Of a stretch of 64,000 nucleotides of DNA, positions 1 to 9,131 are shown piece by piece. The notes below the pieces were generated by a model. The model made no database searches and was not told where the DNA came from. It was given only the letters and a program-made list of their open reading frames with translations. How positions within the stretch are numbered: the stretch's first letter is position 1; each line of letters starts with the position of its first letter. The stretch spans positions 93,302-157,301 of the forward strand of contig MTOH01000011.1 in NCBI GenBank assembly GCA_002011615.1, in the 5' to 3' direction. Made by a program: the position numbers and the translations under genes. Source of the stretch: Candidatus Hydrothermus pacificus (GTDB taxonomy: Bacteria; Hydrothermota; Hydrothermia; Hydrothermales; Hydrothermaceae).

Positions 1-2
1 AG

Positions 3-527
3 ATTTATTATGATACAGGAGGGGTTGATAATCATTATTTTGGGCCGGTCCTTGAAATAAAAAAAGATGTTTTTGAAAAAACAAAATGGAAGGGCAAAAA
101 TGTCGCAAGTTTAAATTTAATTCCTTATGAAAAATCCTATTCACTTAATTATCATGATATAAAAAAACTGCTAAAAATAAACAAAGATAAAGGAACTTAT
201 TTCTTATTCGGCAGGATAATAAAACTACTTGATGCAATTTTATATATAAAAAGAAGAAAATGCCCTTCCTTTCATCAGGTTCACATAGATGTTGATGGAA
301 ACTTAATTCCCTGCTCCTTTTTACCGGGAATAAAACTGGGAAATTTAAAAGAGAATTCAATTAAAGAACTATGGAGAAAGAGAGAACACTCAAAATTTAT
401 AAATTATTTGAGGAAAAAAGCATTTCCTGTGTGCTTTGAAATATGCTGGAAAAGAAGTATATTTAATGTCGCTTCTCAAACTGCAAGTTTAAGAGAGCTG
501 ATTTTTAAAAGATTCGGGAAATTCTAA
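3..527 (+). CDS. Radical SAM/SPASM-domain protein, C-terminal part (5' truncated by window)
   Basis: An open frame runs into the window from the left edge and ends with TAA at 525-527, giving about 174 residues with no start inside the window. The translated end has a SPASM-like signature: Cys in 'RRKCPSFHQ', then 'IDVDGNLIPCSF', then 'GNLKENSIKELW', then a Cys pair in 'CFEICW'. In this family the C-terminal cysteines bind an auxiliary Fe-S cluster, and the radical SAM core would lie upstream, outside the window. The substrate cannot be told. It converges on the gene at 524-955, and the two stop codons overlap by two bases. The assignment to SPASM is fairly good; the exact subfamily is unknown. 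Confidence 0.75.
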   Translation: MYYDTGGVDNHYFGPVLEIKKDVFEKTKWKGKNVASLNLIPYEKSYSLNYHDIKKLLKINKDKGTYFLFGRIIKLLDAILYIKRRKCPSFHQVHIDVDGNLIPCSFLPGIKLGNLKENSIKELWRKREHSKFINYLRKKAFPVCFEICWKRSIFNVASQTASLRELIFKRFGKF

Positions 528-955
528 TCAAAAAATCTTTTTGTAAAGATAAGGGGTAATATAAAAACCAGGAAAATTATTGAGTTTAAAATTACATTTA
601 TATAAACTCTGAAATATACTGAAAATCCTGTATCAATTAAAAACCATATCAAAAGTCCTAAAAACATACACATCCATACCCATTTTTCTTTTTTATTAAA
701 AGCATACCTTGCAATGAATACTATAAAAATTCCCCATCCTGCAATTGTTGCTCCCCATGCTCCATAAACCCATCTCTGAAAATTCTTTGTAGCTGAAATA
801 ATGTTTTCCTTAACCCAGAAAGTTTTATTTATATTTACATCAAACAATTTAAAAACAGGTGTTCCACTGAAAAATGCCATAAAAATTCCGAATATGGTTA
901 TTATAATTCCCATTAAAAGTATCCATCTTCTCCAGAAATTAAAATTGTCCTTCAT
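524..955 (-). CDS. Small integral membrane protein, unknown function
   Basis: This 143-residue protein has about four hydrophobic segments separated by short charged loops (for example 'NKKEKW'), which suggests a four-helix inner-membrane protein. I chose the ATG at 955 because GGGAGG lies five bases upstream of it; a longer frame from 985 has no such site and would overlap the luxC-like gene more. It follows the LuxE and LuxC genes at an interval of 11 bases and is probably cotranscribed with them, so it may belong to the same lipid or aldehyde pathway. That link is inference from position only. I do not recognise the family. Confidence 0.6.
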   Translation of the reverse strand: MKDNFNFWRRWILLMGIIITIFGIFMAFFSGTPVFKLFDVNINKTFWVKENIISATKNFQRWVYGAWGATIAGWGIFIVFIARYAFNKKEKWVWMCMFLGLLIWFLIDTGFSVYFRVYINVILNSIIFLVFILPLIFTKRFFD

Positions 956-966
956 CATCGCCTCCC

Positions 967-2163
967 TTATTTTTCGATAACGCAAAATTTTAAAAACTGC
1001 TTTATTCCGAAAGAACCCTTATTTGCAAAAAATAATGGAGGAAATTGAAGCCTCCCCCACTCTGTAATTCTTATACAGGAAGTTTTTTGGGCAACAGACT
1101 CAATGATTTTTTTATCAAAAGATGAAAAGGCAAATGCCTGCAGAAAATTTTTAAAAGGCATAAGAGCTTCAAGAATATTGTCCGGTTTTTTATAATATAC
1201 TATCTGAATTATTCCTGGAAAGAAAAGGTCAATTATCTTCGGAGTTTTAATAAATTTAAAGTCACGGTCTTTTAAAATTAAATCTTTTTCAAACAAAAAT
1301 GTGTCAATCACCTGTCTTCTCCTTATTCTTTCATTTAAATCAATCTCCTTTGCTTTGAATTTCTTTTTCAGTTTTTTAATATTTTTATCAATAATCCCTG
1401 TTAATTCCTCGTAATCAATACCTTTTTGAATAAATATCACAAAGGGGCTCATACATCCCCTGTGGTTGTAAAGAAAAATATCAAGGGCGACCCTGTTTAA
1501 TATTCTTTCATTGAAATCTTTTCTTTTTATAAACCCTGCACCGAACATTGTGGGATAATCAATCACCCTTTTCTCTCCTGCAATTCTCTTTATGTTTCTT
1601 ATTGTATCCGTGCTTCCCTGAACAACAACTATTTCAGCATCTTTAACAAAATCTTTTAATCTATCTTCATCATCTCCTCTAAATACCTCTATTTCAATAA
1701 AATTTGAGAGTTTTCTAAAGTTTTTTGTAATATACTTTTTGAATTCTTTAAAAAATATATGCATTTTATAGGAAGGCTTTGCATATATACATGTCTTTGA
1801 TAAAAGCGCAGGAAATATTATCTGGGTTTCAATACCCGGGATGTTTCCGGAAAATATTGCGTGTATAAAATCAGGAGAAAATGCTTTTAAATAAATGTTC
1901 TTTTCAATTTTTACCCATTCATCAAGAATTTTCTCATTATAAATCTCATATCTAAGGAGTTTTTTTAAGCTCTTTTTATTTTTATAGGGCAAAAATGCAT
2001 TTTTAATTCCTGTTTTAACCATCTCTTCAGAATAATCAGTGTTTTTTGAAATTCTCTCTGCTATGTAGTCCACATATTTTGATTTCGGGAAATTTGCGGA
2101 TATTTCTGAAATAAAATTAATTATCTGTTTGACCGGAAGTTTTTTTAATTCTTTACTTTTCAT
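967..2163 (-). CDS. LuxC-like acyl-CoA/acyl-protein reductase
   Basis: The 398-residue product matches the LuxC family (aldehyde-dehydrogenase fold), which reduces an activated fatty acyl group to a long-chain aldehyde with NADPH. Visible marks are 'FSGNIPG' near residue 104, the nucleotide-binding-like stretch 'VVQGSTDTI' near 180, and the catalytic-cysteine motif 'HRGCMSP' with Cys237. Length is somewhat below the roughly 480 residues of classical LuxC. It starts directly after the stop of the LuxE-like gene (TAG followed at once by ATG), so the pair is surely coexpressed. No luciferase (luxAB) or thioesterase (luxD) is present in the window, so a role in light is not supported. Fatty aldehyde for lipid or wax synthesis is a reasonable guess. 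Confidence 0.85.
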   Translation of the reverse strand: MKSKELKKLPVKQIINFISEISANFPKSKYVDYIAERISKNTDYSEEMVKTGIKNAFLPYKNKKSLKKLLRYEIYNEKILDEWVKIEKNIYLKAFSPDFIHAIFSGNIPGIETQIIFPALLSKTCIYAKPSYKMHIFFKEFKKYITKNFRKLSNFIEIEVFRGDDEDRLKDFVKDAEIVVVQGSTDTIRNIKRIAGEKRVIDYPTMFGAGFIKRKDFNERILNRVALDIFLYNHRGCMSPFVIFIQKGIDYEELTGIIDKNIKKLKKKFKAKEIDLNERIRRRQVIDTFLFEKDLILKDRDFKFIKTPKIIDLFFPGIIQIVYYKKPDNILEALMPFKNFLQAFAFSSFDKKIIESVAQKTSCIRITEWGRLQFPPLFFANKGSFGIKQFLKFCVIEK

Positions 2164-3225
2164 CTATAAACCGCTATTTTTCAAGTTTAACTCAGAGATA
2201 AGTGAACATCCCCTTAAGTCAAAACCCTGAACCCTTCCTTTTAAAACAAAACCCTCCCCTCTTTTAATCCCTGTATCTTCTGTTAAAATGGCAATGCAGG
2301 CATCAAAGTTTGCAAGGTCATAGTGAATAAGAACACCCTCTTTTTTGTCCTCAAAAGTATCAGGGTCAACTATTCTCCATTTTAAAAAGGGAAGGGATAA
2401 TTTTATTCTCTCGGTATTTTTGTTTTCAAAATAAAACTTTAAATTCGCATCGTAGTAATGAGAAATTAACTCACACATCCCATACTCATTTACTATAAAT
2501 TTTTCATCAACACCCAATAATTCACTATAACTTTTATATAAATCTCTTTGCTGGACAACAACTTTTAACCCCTTGAATCCTCCTGTATCAAGGATTCTTG
2601 AGCCTTCTGGAAGTTTTATTCTAATTTTATTTTCTTTTAAATACTGAATCAGGTGATAAAGGGAAATTGATGTTCCCAGAATTGCAACCGGCTCTTTTTC
2701 TTTCTTTGTTTTTTTTAAAAATTCATGGAAAAGATATTTACCGTTTTTATAAAAATAGGCACTCTCTTTTTTCCCGAATTTCTCAAATATTCTTTTATAC
2801 ATATAGGCAAGGGATGATTGTTTAAATTCCTGAAAATCAGTAAAAAACACAAAAATTTTTATTTTATCCATATCAGGTAAGAAAAATTTTTTAAAACTTT
2901 TATAAATTACATTATCATAAATTTCAGGATAAAATACATATCTTTTACTTCTCAGTCCTTCTGTTGTTCCACTTGAAACAAAAACATATTCTGGTTTTTT
3001 AGTTTCAAAAGCCGTCAACTCAAAGTATTTAAATGCTCTTTGAGGACACGGAGGTATTTGCTTAAAGTTTCTTATATTTCCGGGTGTTATTCCTTTTTTA
3101 ATACAAAAATTTTTATAGAATCTATTTCTATTATATTGATATTCAAATATTTCCAGCGCAATAGCATTGAACTCTTTCTCTGACAGGTCCTCTTTTTCCA
3201 AAGTCTCTTTTATTTTCCTTATCAT
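2164..3225 (-). CDS. LuxE-like acyl-protein synthetase (fatty acid activation)
   Basis: The 353-residue protein fits the LuxE family of the ANL adenylate-forming group. It has the phosphate-binding loop 'SSGTTEG' at 84-90, 'LDTGGFKG' in the middle and 'NEYGMCELISHYYD' later, the usual adenylation signatures. LuxE activates a free fatty acid as acyl-AMP and carries the acyl group on a Cys before handing it to LuxC. Direct adjacency to the LuxC-like gene supports this. The start ATG at 3225 has only a weak upstream purine stretch; the frame and family alignment at the N terminus ('FYKNFCIKKGI') make it the best choice. Which fatty acid is used is unknown. Confidence 0.85.
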   Translation of the reverse strand: MIRKIKETLEKEDLSEKEFNAIALEIFEYQYNRNRFYKNFCIKKGITPGNIRNFKQIPPCPQRAFKYFELTAFETKKPEYVFVSSGTTEGLRSKRYVFYPEIYDNVIYKSFKKFFLPDMDKIKIFVFFTDFQEFKQSSLAYMYKRIFEKFGKKESAYFYKNGKYLFHEFLKKTKKEKEPVAILGTSISLYHLIQYLKENKIRIKLPEGSRILDTGGFKGLKVVVQQRDLYKSYSELLGVDEKFIVNEYGMCELISHYYDANLKFYFENKNTERIKLSLPFLKWRIVDPDTFEDKKEGVLIHYDLANFDACIAILTEDTGIKRGEGFVLKGRVQGFDLRGCSLISELNLKNSGL

Positions 3226-3416
3226 TTAATTTTCATCCAGAATTCAATTGTATAAACCAGTTCCTGCTCGCTTCAAAAATGAGTTCTTTATATCTCAAAA
3301 TCATTGTTTCTCAATATCTTTTCGCCTTTTTTTAAAGCATTTTATTAATGTTATTTCTATTTCAAACTGCCTTATAATTAAATTTACAGAACAAGTTCCA
3401 CTGGCTCAAGTATTTT
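3226..3416. other. Intergenic, no gene seen
   Basis: Short broken frames occur on both strands, none with a ribosome site or family resemblance. I see no hairpin-plus-T terminator. It separates the nuoH-linked small ORF from the LuxE-like gene, so a promoter for the lux-like pair could lie here, but I could not identify one. Confidence 0.4.
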
Positions 3417-3587
3417 TTAAACCCGGTTTTTTTCAGGTCTTCTTTCCCACAACCCTGTCCTGTCATGCTCATATCTTATTATTTGCATTCTTCTGTATGT
3501 GTATATCCTTAGTTCTGGAACCCATTTACCATATACTTTCTTACCAGAATACAGGATGAGATGTATTGAATACAGTGGTCTTATCAT
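3417..3587 (-). CDS. Small ORF (56 aa) translationally coupled to nuoH
   Basis: The ATG overlaps the nuoH stop as ATGA (3587-3584), the same coupling used between most genes of this operon. The product is 56 residues, basic and aromatic-rich, with 'GKWVPELRIYTYRRMQ' in the middle and no membrane segment or known motif. It ends with TAA at 3417-3419. The coupling and the non-random composition argue for a real small protein, but I cannot name it, and it could be a leftover of a longer gene. Beyond it, 3226-3416 has no convincing gene. Confidence 0.4.
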   Translation of the reverse strand: MIRPLYSIHLILYSGKKVYGKWVPELRIYTYRRMQIIRYEHDRTGLWERRPEKNRV

Positions 3588-4537
3588 AAAACAACTTTAA
3601 ATATTGAAACCACTATGAGATTTAAAAAACTCAGTGGTATTAAAAACTTCCAGGAAAATTTCATCAACTGATCAAACCTCACCCTGGGAAGCGATGTCCT
3701 TATCCAGTAAAAGATAAAAATAACAAAAGCAATTTTTATCAGGAAAACAAGAAAAGAAGGAAGTGGAATAAAATAAGCATTACCTCCACCCAGGTAAAGA
3801 ACAACAATAAGTGAAGAAATTAAAATTAGATGGGCATATTCTCCAAGGAAAAACCATGCAAATTTTATGCCTGAATATTCGGTATTATATCCTCCCACAA
3901 GTTCTGATTCTGCTTCAGGAAGGTCAAAGGGGATTCTTCCTGTATCAGCAAGTCCTGCAAGAAAAAATACCAGAAATCCAGCAAACTGAGGAAAAATATA
4001 TGGTATATGCTGACTCTCAATTATTTTTTTTAAAGAAAAGGTCTCTGCCTGTAGAATAACCGCAGTAATAGAAAGTAAAAACGGGATTTCAAAGCTTAAA
4101 AACTGGGCTGCTGAACGAAGACCTCCAAAAAGAGGATATTTACTTCCGGATGATACTCCTCCCAGAACTATACCGTATGTGCTGAAACCAGCAATAACCA
4201 GAACAAAAAGCAGTGATGTGTTTATATCTGCAATAACTGGCTTTGAGCCTATAGGAATTAATGAGAAAGGAATAAACGCAGAGACTGCAGTTATAACAGG
4301 AGCTATAAAATACAAAATTCTATCTCTCTTTTCAGGGAAAACTTCTTCCTTTAATATCAATTTCACAGCATCTGCAATACTCTGAAATATACCAAAAGGT
4401 CCTGCTCTGTTCGGACCATATCTGTTTTGAACCCAGCCCAAGAACTTTCTTTCTAAGTAAACCATATAAGCCACAATAAGAGTGAGAACCAATATCAATA
4501 TAACACTTTTAATAAAAACAGTTAGAAAAGGTATCAA
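3584..4537 (-). CDS. nuoH: NADH-quinone oxidoreductase subunit H-like membrane protein
   Basis: The 317-residue multi-span membrane protein carries strong NuoH marks: 'LERKFLGWVQNRYGPNRAGP' near residue 28, 'ADAVKLILKEE', 'ESELVGGYNTEYSG', and 'RTSLPRVRFDQLM' near the C terminus. NuoH forms the quinone-chamber part of the complex I membrane arm and has relatives in membrane-bound hydrogenases. It overlaps the upstream PBP gene as ATGA and the downstream small ORF in the same way. Oddly, no other complex I subunit is in the window; the gene is embedded in a cell-envelope operon. The remaining subunits may be elsewhere, or it may serve a related complex. Family assignment is firm. Confidence 0.92.
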   Translation of the reverse strand: MIPFLTVFIKSVILILVLTLIVAYMVYLERKFLGWVQNRYGPNRAGPFGIFQSIADAVKLILKEEVFPEKRDRILYFIAPVITAVSAFIPFSLIPIGSKPVIADINTSLLFVLVIAGFSTYGIVLGGVSSGSKYPLFGGLRSAAQFLSFEIPFLLSITAVILQAETFSLKKIIESQHIPYIFPQFAGFLVFFLAGLADTGRIPFDLPEAESELVGGYNTEYSGIKFAWFFLGEYAHLILISSLIVVLYLGGGNAYFIPLPSFLVFLIKIAFVIFIFYWIRTSLPRVRFDQLMKFSWKFLIPLSFLNLIVVSIFKVVL

Positions 4538-6549
4538 AATTCTATCTTCTCCTTAAATTTTTTGTTATTTTCTATGACCTCTGGTGATGTGTGGATATTA
4601 CAAGTTATCTGGGGTTCAGCTCCTTTTCTAAAAACCTCTTCTCTGAAATCCAGACAATAGGGACCCTTTTTTAGCTTGGAATCAAGGCACACTGTATCAA
4701 TTACAACTCCCTCAGGCACAGGAAAGTTTTCACCCTTAAGCGGTAATCTTTTCATAATATTGGCCCAGAAAGGAAGAGCAAACCTTGCTCCTGAAGCTCC
4801 ATTTGCTATTGTCCTCAAAGAATCAAAACCCACCCACACACCAAGAACAAGGTCAGGTGTAAAACCTATAAACCATGCGTCTGTAAAATCATCGGTAGTT
4901 CCTGTCTTACCTGCACATGGAAGAGTAAAATCGTATTTTATTCTTGCTTCGATTCCTGTTCCATTATCAATAACAGACTTCATCATATGGATTAAAATAT
5001 AAACACTTTGAGAATCAATCAACTGCTTGCCAAAAGGTTCTTTTTCAAAAATAACATTTCCGTATGCATCTTCTATTTTTTTTATCCACACAATATCCAC
5101 CCTTTTTCCATAATTTGCAATTGTAGAATAAGCATGAACCATTTCAAGCAGGGAAAGTGAAGGGGAACCAAGTGCTATGGAGAGAACTCTTGGAACATAC
5201 GAGTCAATACCAAGTTTGTGAGCATAGTCAACAGTCAGGGGTATTCCCACACTCTGAAGCAGTCTGACAGAGGCAAGGTTTCTTGAATGAGCAAGAGCAT
5301 CCCTTAGTGTTATTTTACCCATAAATTTTTCATCGTAGTTTCTGGGATACCAGGGTTTACCTGACCCATCGTCCTCAATCACTATCGGTAAATCATAAAC
5401 ATAATCCACTGGTAAATAACCATTTTCTATCGCAGTAAGATAGTAAAAGGGTTTAAATGCTGAACCTACCTGTCTTTTTGCCTGAGTAGCTCTATTAAAC
5501 TGGCTTTTAAAGAAATTCCTGCCTCCTACAAGCGCCTTTATCTCGCCTGTTTGCGGGTCCATAGCAAGAATAGCTATCTGAAGAGGCATGGTATCGTCTT
5601 TTCCATTTCTTTTTACCCTTTTTTCTATGACAGGGAGAATACTATCCACAACCTTTTCACACACCTTTTGAATTTCACTATTTAAAGAAGTATATATTTT
5701 TGCTCCTTCTTTATAGATAAATTCTTCGCCATAAGCACTTATCACATCTTTCCTTATCTCCTCAATAAAATAAGCTGCAAACCTCTCTCTTTTTTCCTTT
5801 TCTTTTAAAACAATCTCTTCATTCAAGGCATTCTCATACTCTGTTTCATCTATTACTTTGTTTTTCAGAAGTAATTTAAGTATTTTTTTCTGCCTCTTCA
5901 AGGTATTTTCAAAATTTGTATAAGGGTCATAATAGGTGGGAGAGCGAGGTATTGAAGCGAGAAAAACCGACTCTGCAAGAGTCAGGTCCCTGGCATGCTT
6001 ACCGAAGTAATAAAGAGATGCTGTCTCAACACCATAAACACCATTCCCGAAATTAATCTGATTTATATATTTCTCAAGAATCTGTTCCTTGGTGAATGCT
6101 CTTTCAATTAAAAGAGCAAGTATTGCTTCTTTTATCTTTCTCTTAACTGACTTTTCAAGAGTTAAGAACATATTTCTCGCAAGTTGCTGGGTTATTGTTG
6201 AAGCTCCCTCAACATATCTTCTCGCCTTTATATCCTTGTAGAGAGCCTTAGCAATCCTGAAAAAATCAATTCCAAAATGTTTAAAGAACCTTTTGTCTTC
6301 AAGAGTTATAAATGTTTTTGTTATATAGGGTGATACATCTTTTAATTTAACATAAATCCTCTTCTCCTGATAATACTCAAAAATCAAATCTTCTTTATCA
6401 TCAAGTATCCGAGTTGTAACAGGTGGTTTATACCCCTCTATCATCTCAAGAGGTGGAAGGTCATATATGAAATAGCGGTATATAAAATAAGACAAAACAA
6501 AGGCAACTATCAGTTCTAACACCACTCCTGTTAAAATCCATTTTTTCAT
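4534..6549 (-). CDS. mrcA: Penicillin-binding protein 1A (bifunctional transglycosylase/transpeptidase)
   Basis: This 671-residue class A PBP polymerises and cross-links peptidoglycan on the outer face of the inner membrane. An N-terminal anchor (residues 5-28) is followed by a GT51 domain with 'LEDKRFFKHFG' (catalytic Glu84), 'GASTITQQLARN' and 'RKIKEAILALLIE'. The transpeptidase domain shows the SxxK box in 'VGSAFKPF', the SxN box as 'SRN', and the KTG box in 'GKTGTTDDFTDAWF'. Length is in the normal range. Its stop overlaps the nuoH start and its start directly abuts the degP stop, so the genes form one transcription unit. All active-site boxes look intact. Confidence 0.95.
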   Translation of the reverse strand: MKKWILTGVVLELIVAFVLSYFIYRYFIYDLPPLEMIEGYKPPVTTRILDDKEDLIFEYYQEKRIYVKLKDVSPYITKTFITLEDKRFFKHFGIDFFRIAKALYKDIKARRYVEGASTITQQLARNMFLTLEKSVKRKIKEAILALLIERAFTKEQILEKYINQINFGNGVYGVETASLYYFGKHARDLTLAESVFLASIPRSPTYYDPYTNFENTLKRQKKILKLLLKNKVIDETEYENALNEEIVLKEKEKRERFAAYFIEEIRKDVISAYGEEFIYKEGAKIYTSLNSEIQKVCEKVVDSILPVIEKRVKRNGKDDTMPLQIAILAMDPQTGEIKALVGGRNFFKSQFNRATQAKRQVGSAFKPFYYLTAIENGYLPVDYVYDLPIVIEDDGSGKPWYPRNYDEKFMGKITLRDALAHSRNLASVRLLQSVGIPLTVDYAHKLGIDSYVPRVLSIALGSPSLSLLEMVHAYSTIANYGKRVDIVWIKKIEDAYGNVIFEKEPFGKQLIDSQSVYILIHMMKSVIDNGTGIEARIKYDFTLPCAGKTGTTDDFTDAWFIGFTPDLVLGVWVGFDSLRTIANGASGARFALPFWANIMKRLPLKGENFPVPEGVVIDTVCLDSKLKKGPYCLDFREEVFRKGAEPQITCNIHTSPEVIENNKKFKEKIEF

Positions 6550-7962
6550 TCAGCCAATCCTGTATTCCAGGTAAAACTTTGTGTTACCCCTTATTATTAA
6601 CATTTCAATATAATCCTTAACTTTTGAAAGTATTTTCTCAAAATCTTTCTTGTTATTTATTCCTTTGCCATTTAAACCTATAATTACATCGCCTTCTCTA
6701 AGTCCCATCTCATCGGCAAAACTTCCGGGCTTAACTTCGGTTATAACCACTCCCTGCTTAACCTTTAAGTTATATTTTTTAACAAAATAGTCATCTATAT
6801 TATCAATGCGGATACCGAGTTTTGTAACTTTTTCAGGCTGGACTGCTTCAACGGTCTTAAAAATTTCTTTACCATTTCTTTCAAATAGAACCCCAACTTT
6901 TTCCTTTTCTAAAAGGTCGTATGTCGCTATTTCGTAGTCCCTTTTATTTCTTATAAGGTGACCGTTTATTTTCTTTATCAGGTCTCCTTCTCTCAAAATT
7001 TTTGCACAGGGGCCATCCTTTTCAACATGAACCACCACAACACCCTGATTTTTATTCACGCCATACTTATGCCTCAAGTCAGAATTAATGTTTGAAACCT
7101 CTATTTCCAGTTCACCTTTTTTAATTCGTCCATATTTTACAAGATGCTCAATACACTTGTTCAGGAGATTCACGGGTATGGCAAAACCTATACCTTCAAA
7201 TCCTCCTGATTTTGTAATTATAAAGGTATTCATCCCTATCACATTACCATCAGCATTACAGAGAGGGCCTCCTGAATTACCCGGATTAATTGCCGCATCA
7301 GTTTGAATAAGATTTTTGTACTCTCTATTTTCAGACCCTTTAAAATTTCGGTGAAGAGCACTGATTACTCCAACTGTAATAGTTGGCTGAGGGTCATCCC
7401 ACAAATATCCAAAAGGATTACCAAAGGCTATGACCCACTCGCCTCTTTTTAAAGAATCAGAGTTTCCAATGGTTACATGGGGGAGGTTTTTCCCTTCAAT
7501 TTTTAAAAGAGCTATATCAAAGTCTTTATCCTTCCCTATCAGTTTTGCATCAAATATCCTTCCATCAGGCAGAGTTACTTTTATTGTATCCGCTTCGGCT
7601 ATAACATGCTCGTTTGTAAAAATATATCCATCTTTTGAAATTATAAACCCGGATCCCTGAGAGATTATCCTTTGTCTGTAATATCTCGGAGGAAAAAGTT
7701 CTCCAAAAAATTCTTTAAAAAAAGGGTCTTTAAAAAAAGGAGAAAAACCTTTTACATATCCGGTTTTCATACAGGTAATAGATATAACTGCCTTCTCTGC
7801 TCTCTCGACTGCTTTTACAATTGCGTTCTCTCTTTGTCTGGATATTTTTTGTTCTATACTTAACTCAGATTTTGTGCTTTTCCCATTAGATTTCTGTGGA
7901 TATAAAAGGGAAATTAAAAAAATTAATGTTAAACCTCCGAGAATATAAACAAGTTTCTTCAT
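6550..7962 (-). CDS. degP: Periplasmic serine protease DegP/HtrA with two PDZ domains
   Basis: The 470-residue protein begins with a signal or anchor segment (residues 3-21). A trypsin-like domain follows with His119 in 'TNEHVIAEA', Asp149 in '[10 protein letters not shown]' and Ser230 in '[10 protein letters not shown]', the complete HtrA triad. Two PDZ domains follow; the second contains '[18 protein letters not shown]'. HtrA proteases degrade or chaperone misfolded envelope proteins. The start overlaps the transaldolase stop as ATGA, and the gene stops right before the PBP start. Sitting with PBP1A and downstream of murein and envelope genes fits an envelope quality-control role. Confidence 0.95.
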   Translation of the reverse strand: MKKLVYILGGLTLIFLISLLYPQKSNGKSTKSELSIEQKISRQRENAIVKAVERAEKAVISITCMKTGYVKGFSPFFKDPFFKEFFGELFPPRYYRQRIISQGSGFIISKDGYIFTNEHVIAEADTIKVTLPDGRIFDAKLIGKDKDFDIALLKIEGKNLPHVTIGNSDSLKRGEWVIAFGNPFGYLWDDPQPTITVGVISALHRNFKGSENREYKNLIQTDAAINPGNSGGPLCNADGNVIGMNTFIITKSGGFEGIGFAIPVNLLNKCIEHLVKYGRIKKGELEIEVSNINSDLRHKYGVNKNQGVVVVHVEKDGPCAKILREGDLIKKINGHLIRNKRDYEIATYDLLEKEKVGVLFERNGKEIFKTVEAVQPEKVTKLGIRIDNIDDYFVKKYNLKVKQGVVITEVKPGSFADEMGLREGDVIIGLNGKGINNKKDFEKILSKVKDYIEMLIIRGNTKFYLEYRIG

Positions 7963-8654
7963 TCTCCAAAAACTTTTTTCCAGTCTGAGATAAACCTTTC
8001 AAGTCCTATATCGGTTAAAGGGTGTTTTAAAAGCTTTTCAAGGACACCCGGGGGAACTGTTATGATATCAGCACCTGCAAGGGCTGATTCAACCACATGT
8101 AAAGGATGTCTGCAGCTGGCAACCAGAACCTCTGTATCAAATCCATAGTTGTTGTAAATATCAACTACAACTCTTATAATGTCCATTCCCCAGTGGGATA
8201 TATCATCAAGTCTTCCTGTAAAGGGTGATACAAAAGCTGCTCCTGCCTTTGCAGAGAGAAGAGCCTGAGATGGTGAAAACACAAGAGTCATATTCACTCT
8301 TATTCCCTTTGAACTTAGAATTTTTGTAGTCTTAAGACCTTCTGGAGTAAAGGGTATCTTTATCACAATATTCTCATGAATTTTAGAAAGTTCCTCTGCC
8401 TCCTTTACCATGCCATCACTATCAGTTGCTATAACTTCTGCTGAAACAGGACCTTTAACAAGTTCACATATCTCAAACAATATCTTTTTTGATTCTTCAA
8501 GAATCTTGCTTTTACTAAAAGAACTGTAATCAGGATACTGTCTGGCAATCTCTTTTGAAAGAAGTGTGGGATTTGTCGTAGCACCATCTATAATCCCGAG
8601 CCCGGTGAGTTTCTTTATCTCATCAACATTCGCAGTATCTATAAATATCTTCAT
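7959..8654 (-). CDS. Transaldolase / fructose-6-phosphate aldolase family (TalC/FSA type)
   Basis: The 231-residue protein matches the short transaldolase subfamily. It opens with '[13 protein letters not shown]' and '[10 protein letters not shown]', and has 'IVIKIPFT', with the expected Schiff-base lysine, then '[19 protein letters not shown]', '[11 protein letters not shown]' and '[15 protein letters not shown]'. It transfers a dihydroxyacetone unit in the non-oxidative pentose phosphate pathway, or cleaves fructose 6-phosphate. Sequence alone does not separate these. A GGGAGG ribosome site sits just before the ATG, and a TATAAT lies in the 27-base gap behind rimI, so a secondary promoter may exist here. 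It is coupled to degP by an ATGA overlap. Confidence 0.92.
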   Translation of the reverse strand: MKIFIDTANVDEIKKLTGLGIIDGATTNPTLLSKEIARQYPDYSSFSKSKILEESKKILFEICELVKGPVSAEVIATDSDGMVKEAEELSKIHENIVIKIPFTPEGLKTTKILSSKGIRVNMTLVFSPSQALLSAKAGAAFVSPFTGRLDDISHWGMDIIRVVVDIYNNYGFDTEVLVASCRHPLHVVESALAGADIITVPPGVLEKLLKHPLTDIGLERFISDWKKVFGE

Positions 8655-8681
8655 TATTCCTCCCTTTTTAAAGTTTATTAA

Positions 8682-9131
8682 TTATAATTTACCTTTAAGT
8701 CTGTAAACAAACTCTATACCGTCTTCATTCCCATAATAACCTTTTATTATTCCGTTTTTTTCAAAACCAAATTTCTCATAAATAGATATGGCTCTTTTAT
8801 TTGAAACCCTAACTTCAAGTCTTATCTTTTTCTTATTTTCTTTTTTTGCCATTTCAACAATATGTTCAAGTATAGATCTGGCATACCCCTTACCTCTTTC
8901 TTCAGGGTGAACAGCAATATTGGCAAGATGGAATTCTTCTCCCATATCCCATATTATAAAGTAACCTGCTATTTTCTCATCTTTTTCAAGAACATAAAAA
9001 AAAGAAAAGGGATTTTTTAACTCAAATAAAAATGAAGTAAAGGACCAGGGTCTTTCAAAAGACTTTTTCTCTATGCTATGAATAGAAGGTATGTCAGAAA
9101 TTTTAGCTCTCCTGATTGAAAGATTTGACAT
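8682..9131 (-). CDS. rimI: Ribosomal protein S18-alanine N-acetyltransferase RimI-like (GNAT)
   Basis: The 149-residue GNAT protein acetylates N-terminal alanine of a ribosomal protein in the known family. I see the first strand 'LSIRRAKISDI', 'FERPW' typical of RimI, the acetyl-CoA loop 'VHPEERGKGYARSILEH', 'LEVRVSNKRAISIYEKFGF' and 'KGYYGNEDGI'. I start at the ATG at 9131, which gives a normal GNAT N terminus; a longer frame to 9194 lies fully inside tsaB and adds unrelated residues. No clear ribosome site precedes 9131. It overlaps the end of tsaB by 29 bases, and the tsaB-rimI pairing is common in bacteria. Confidence 0.85.
   Translation of the reverse strand: MSNLSIRRAKISDIPSIHSIEKKSFERPWSFTSFLFELKNPFSFFYVLEKDEKIAGYFIIWDMGEEFHLANIAVHPEERGKGYARSILEHIVEMAKKENKKKIRLEVRVSNKRAISIYEKFGFEKNGIIKGYYGNEDGIEFVYRLKGKL

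Noticed and set aside
524..3225. Bioluminescence operon
   Set aside because: Only LuxE and LuxC relatives are present; no luciferase or thioesterase genes lie near, and these families are common in dark bacteria.
3248..3559. Plus-strand frame of 103 codons
   Set aside because: It is the shadow of the 56-residue minus-strand ORF that is coupled to nuoH, has no ribosome site and shows no family resemblance.
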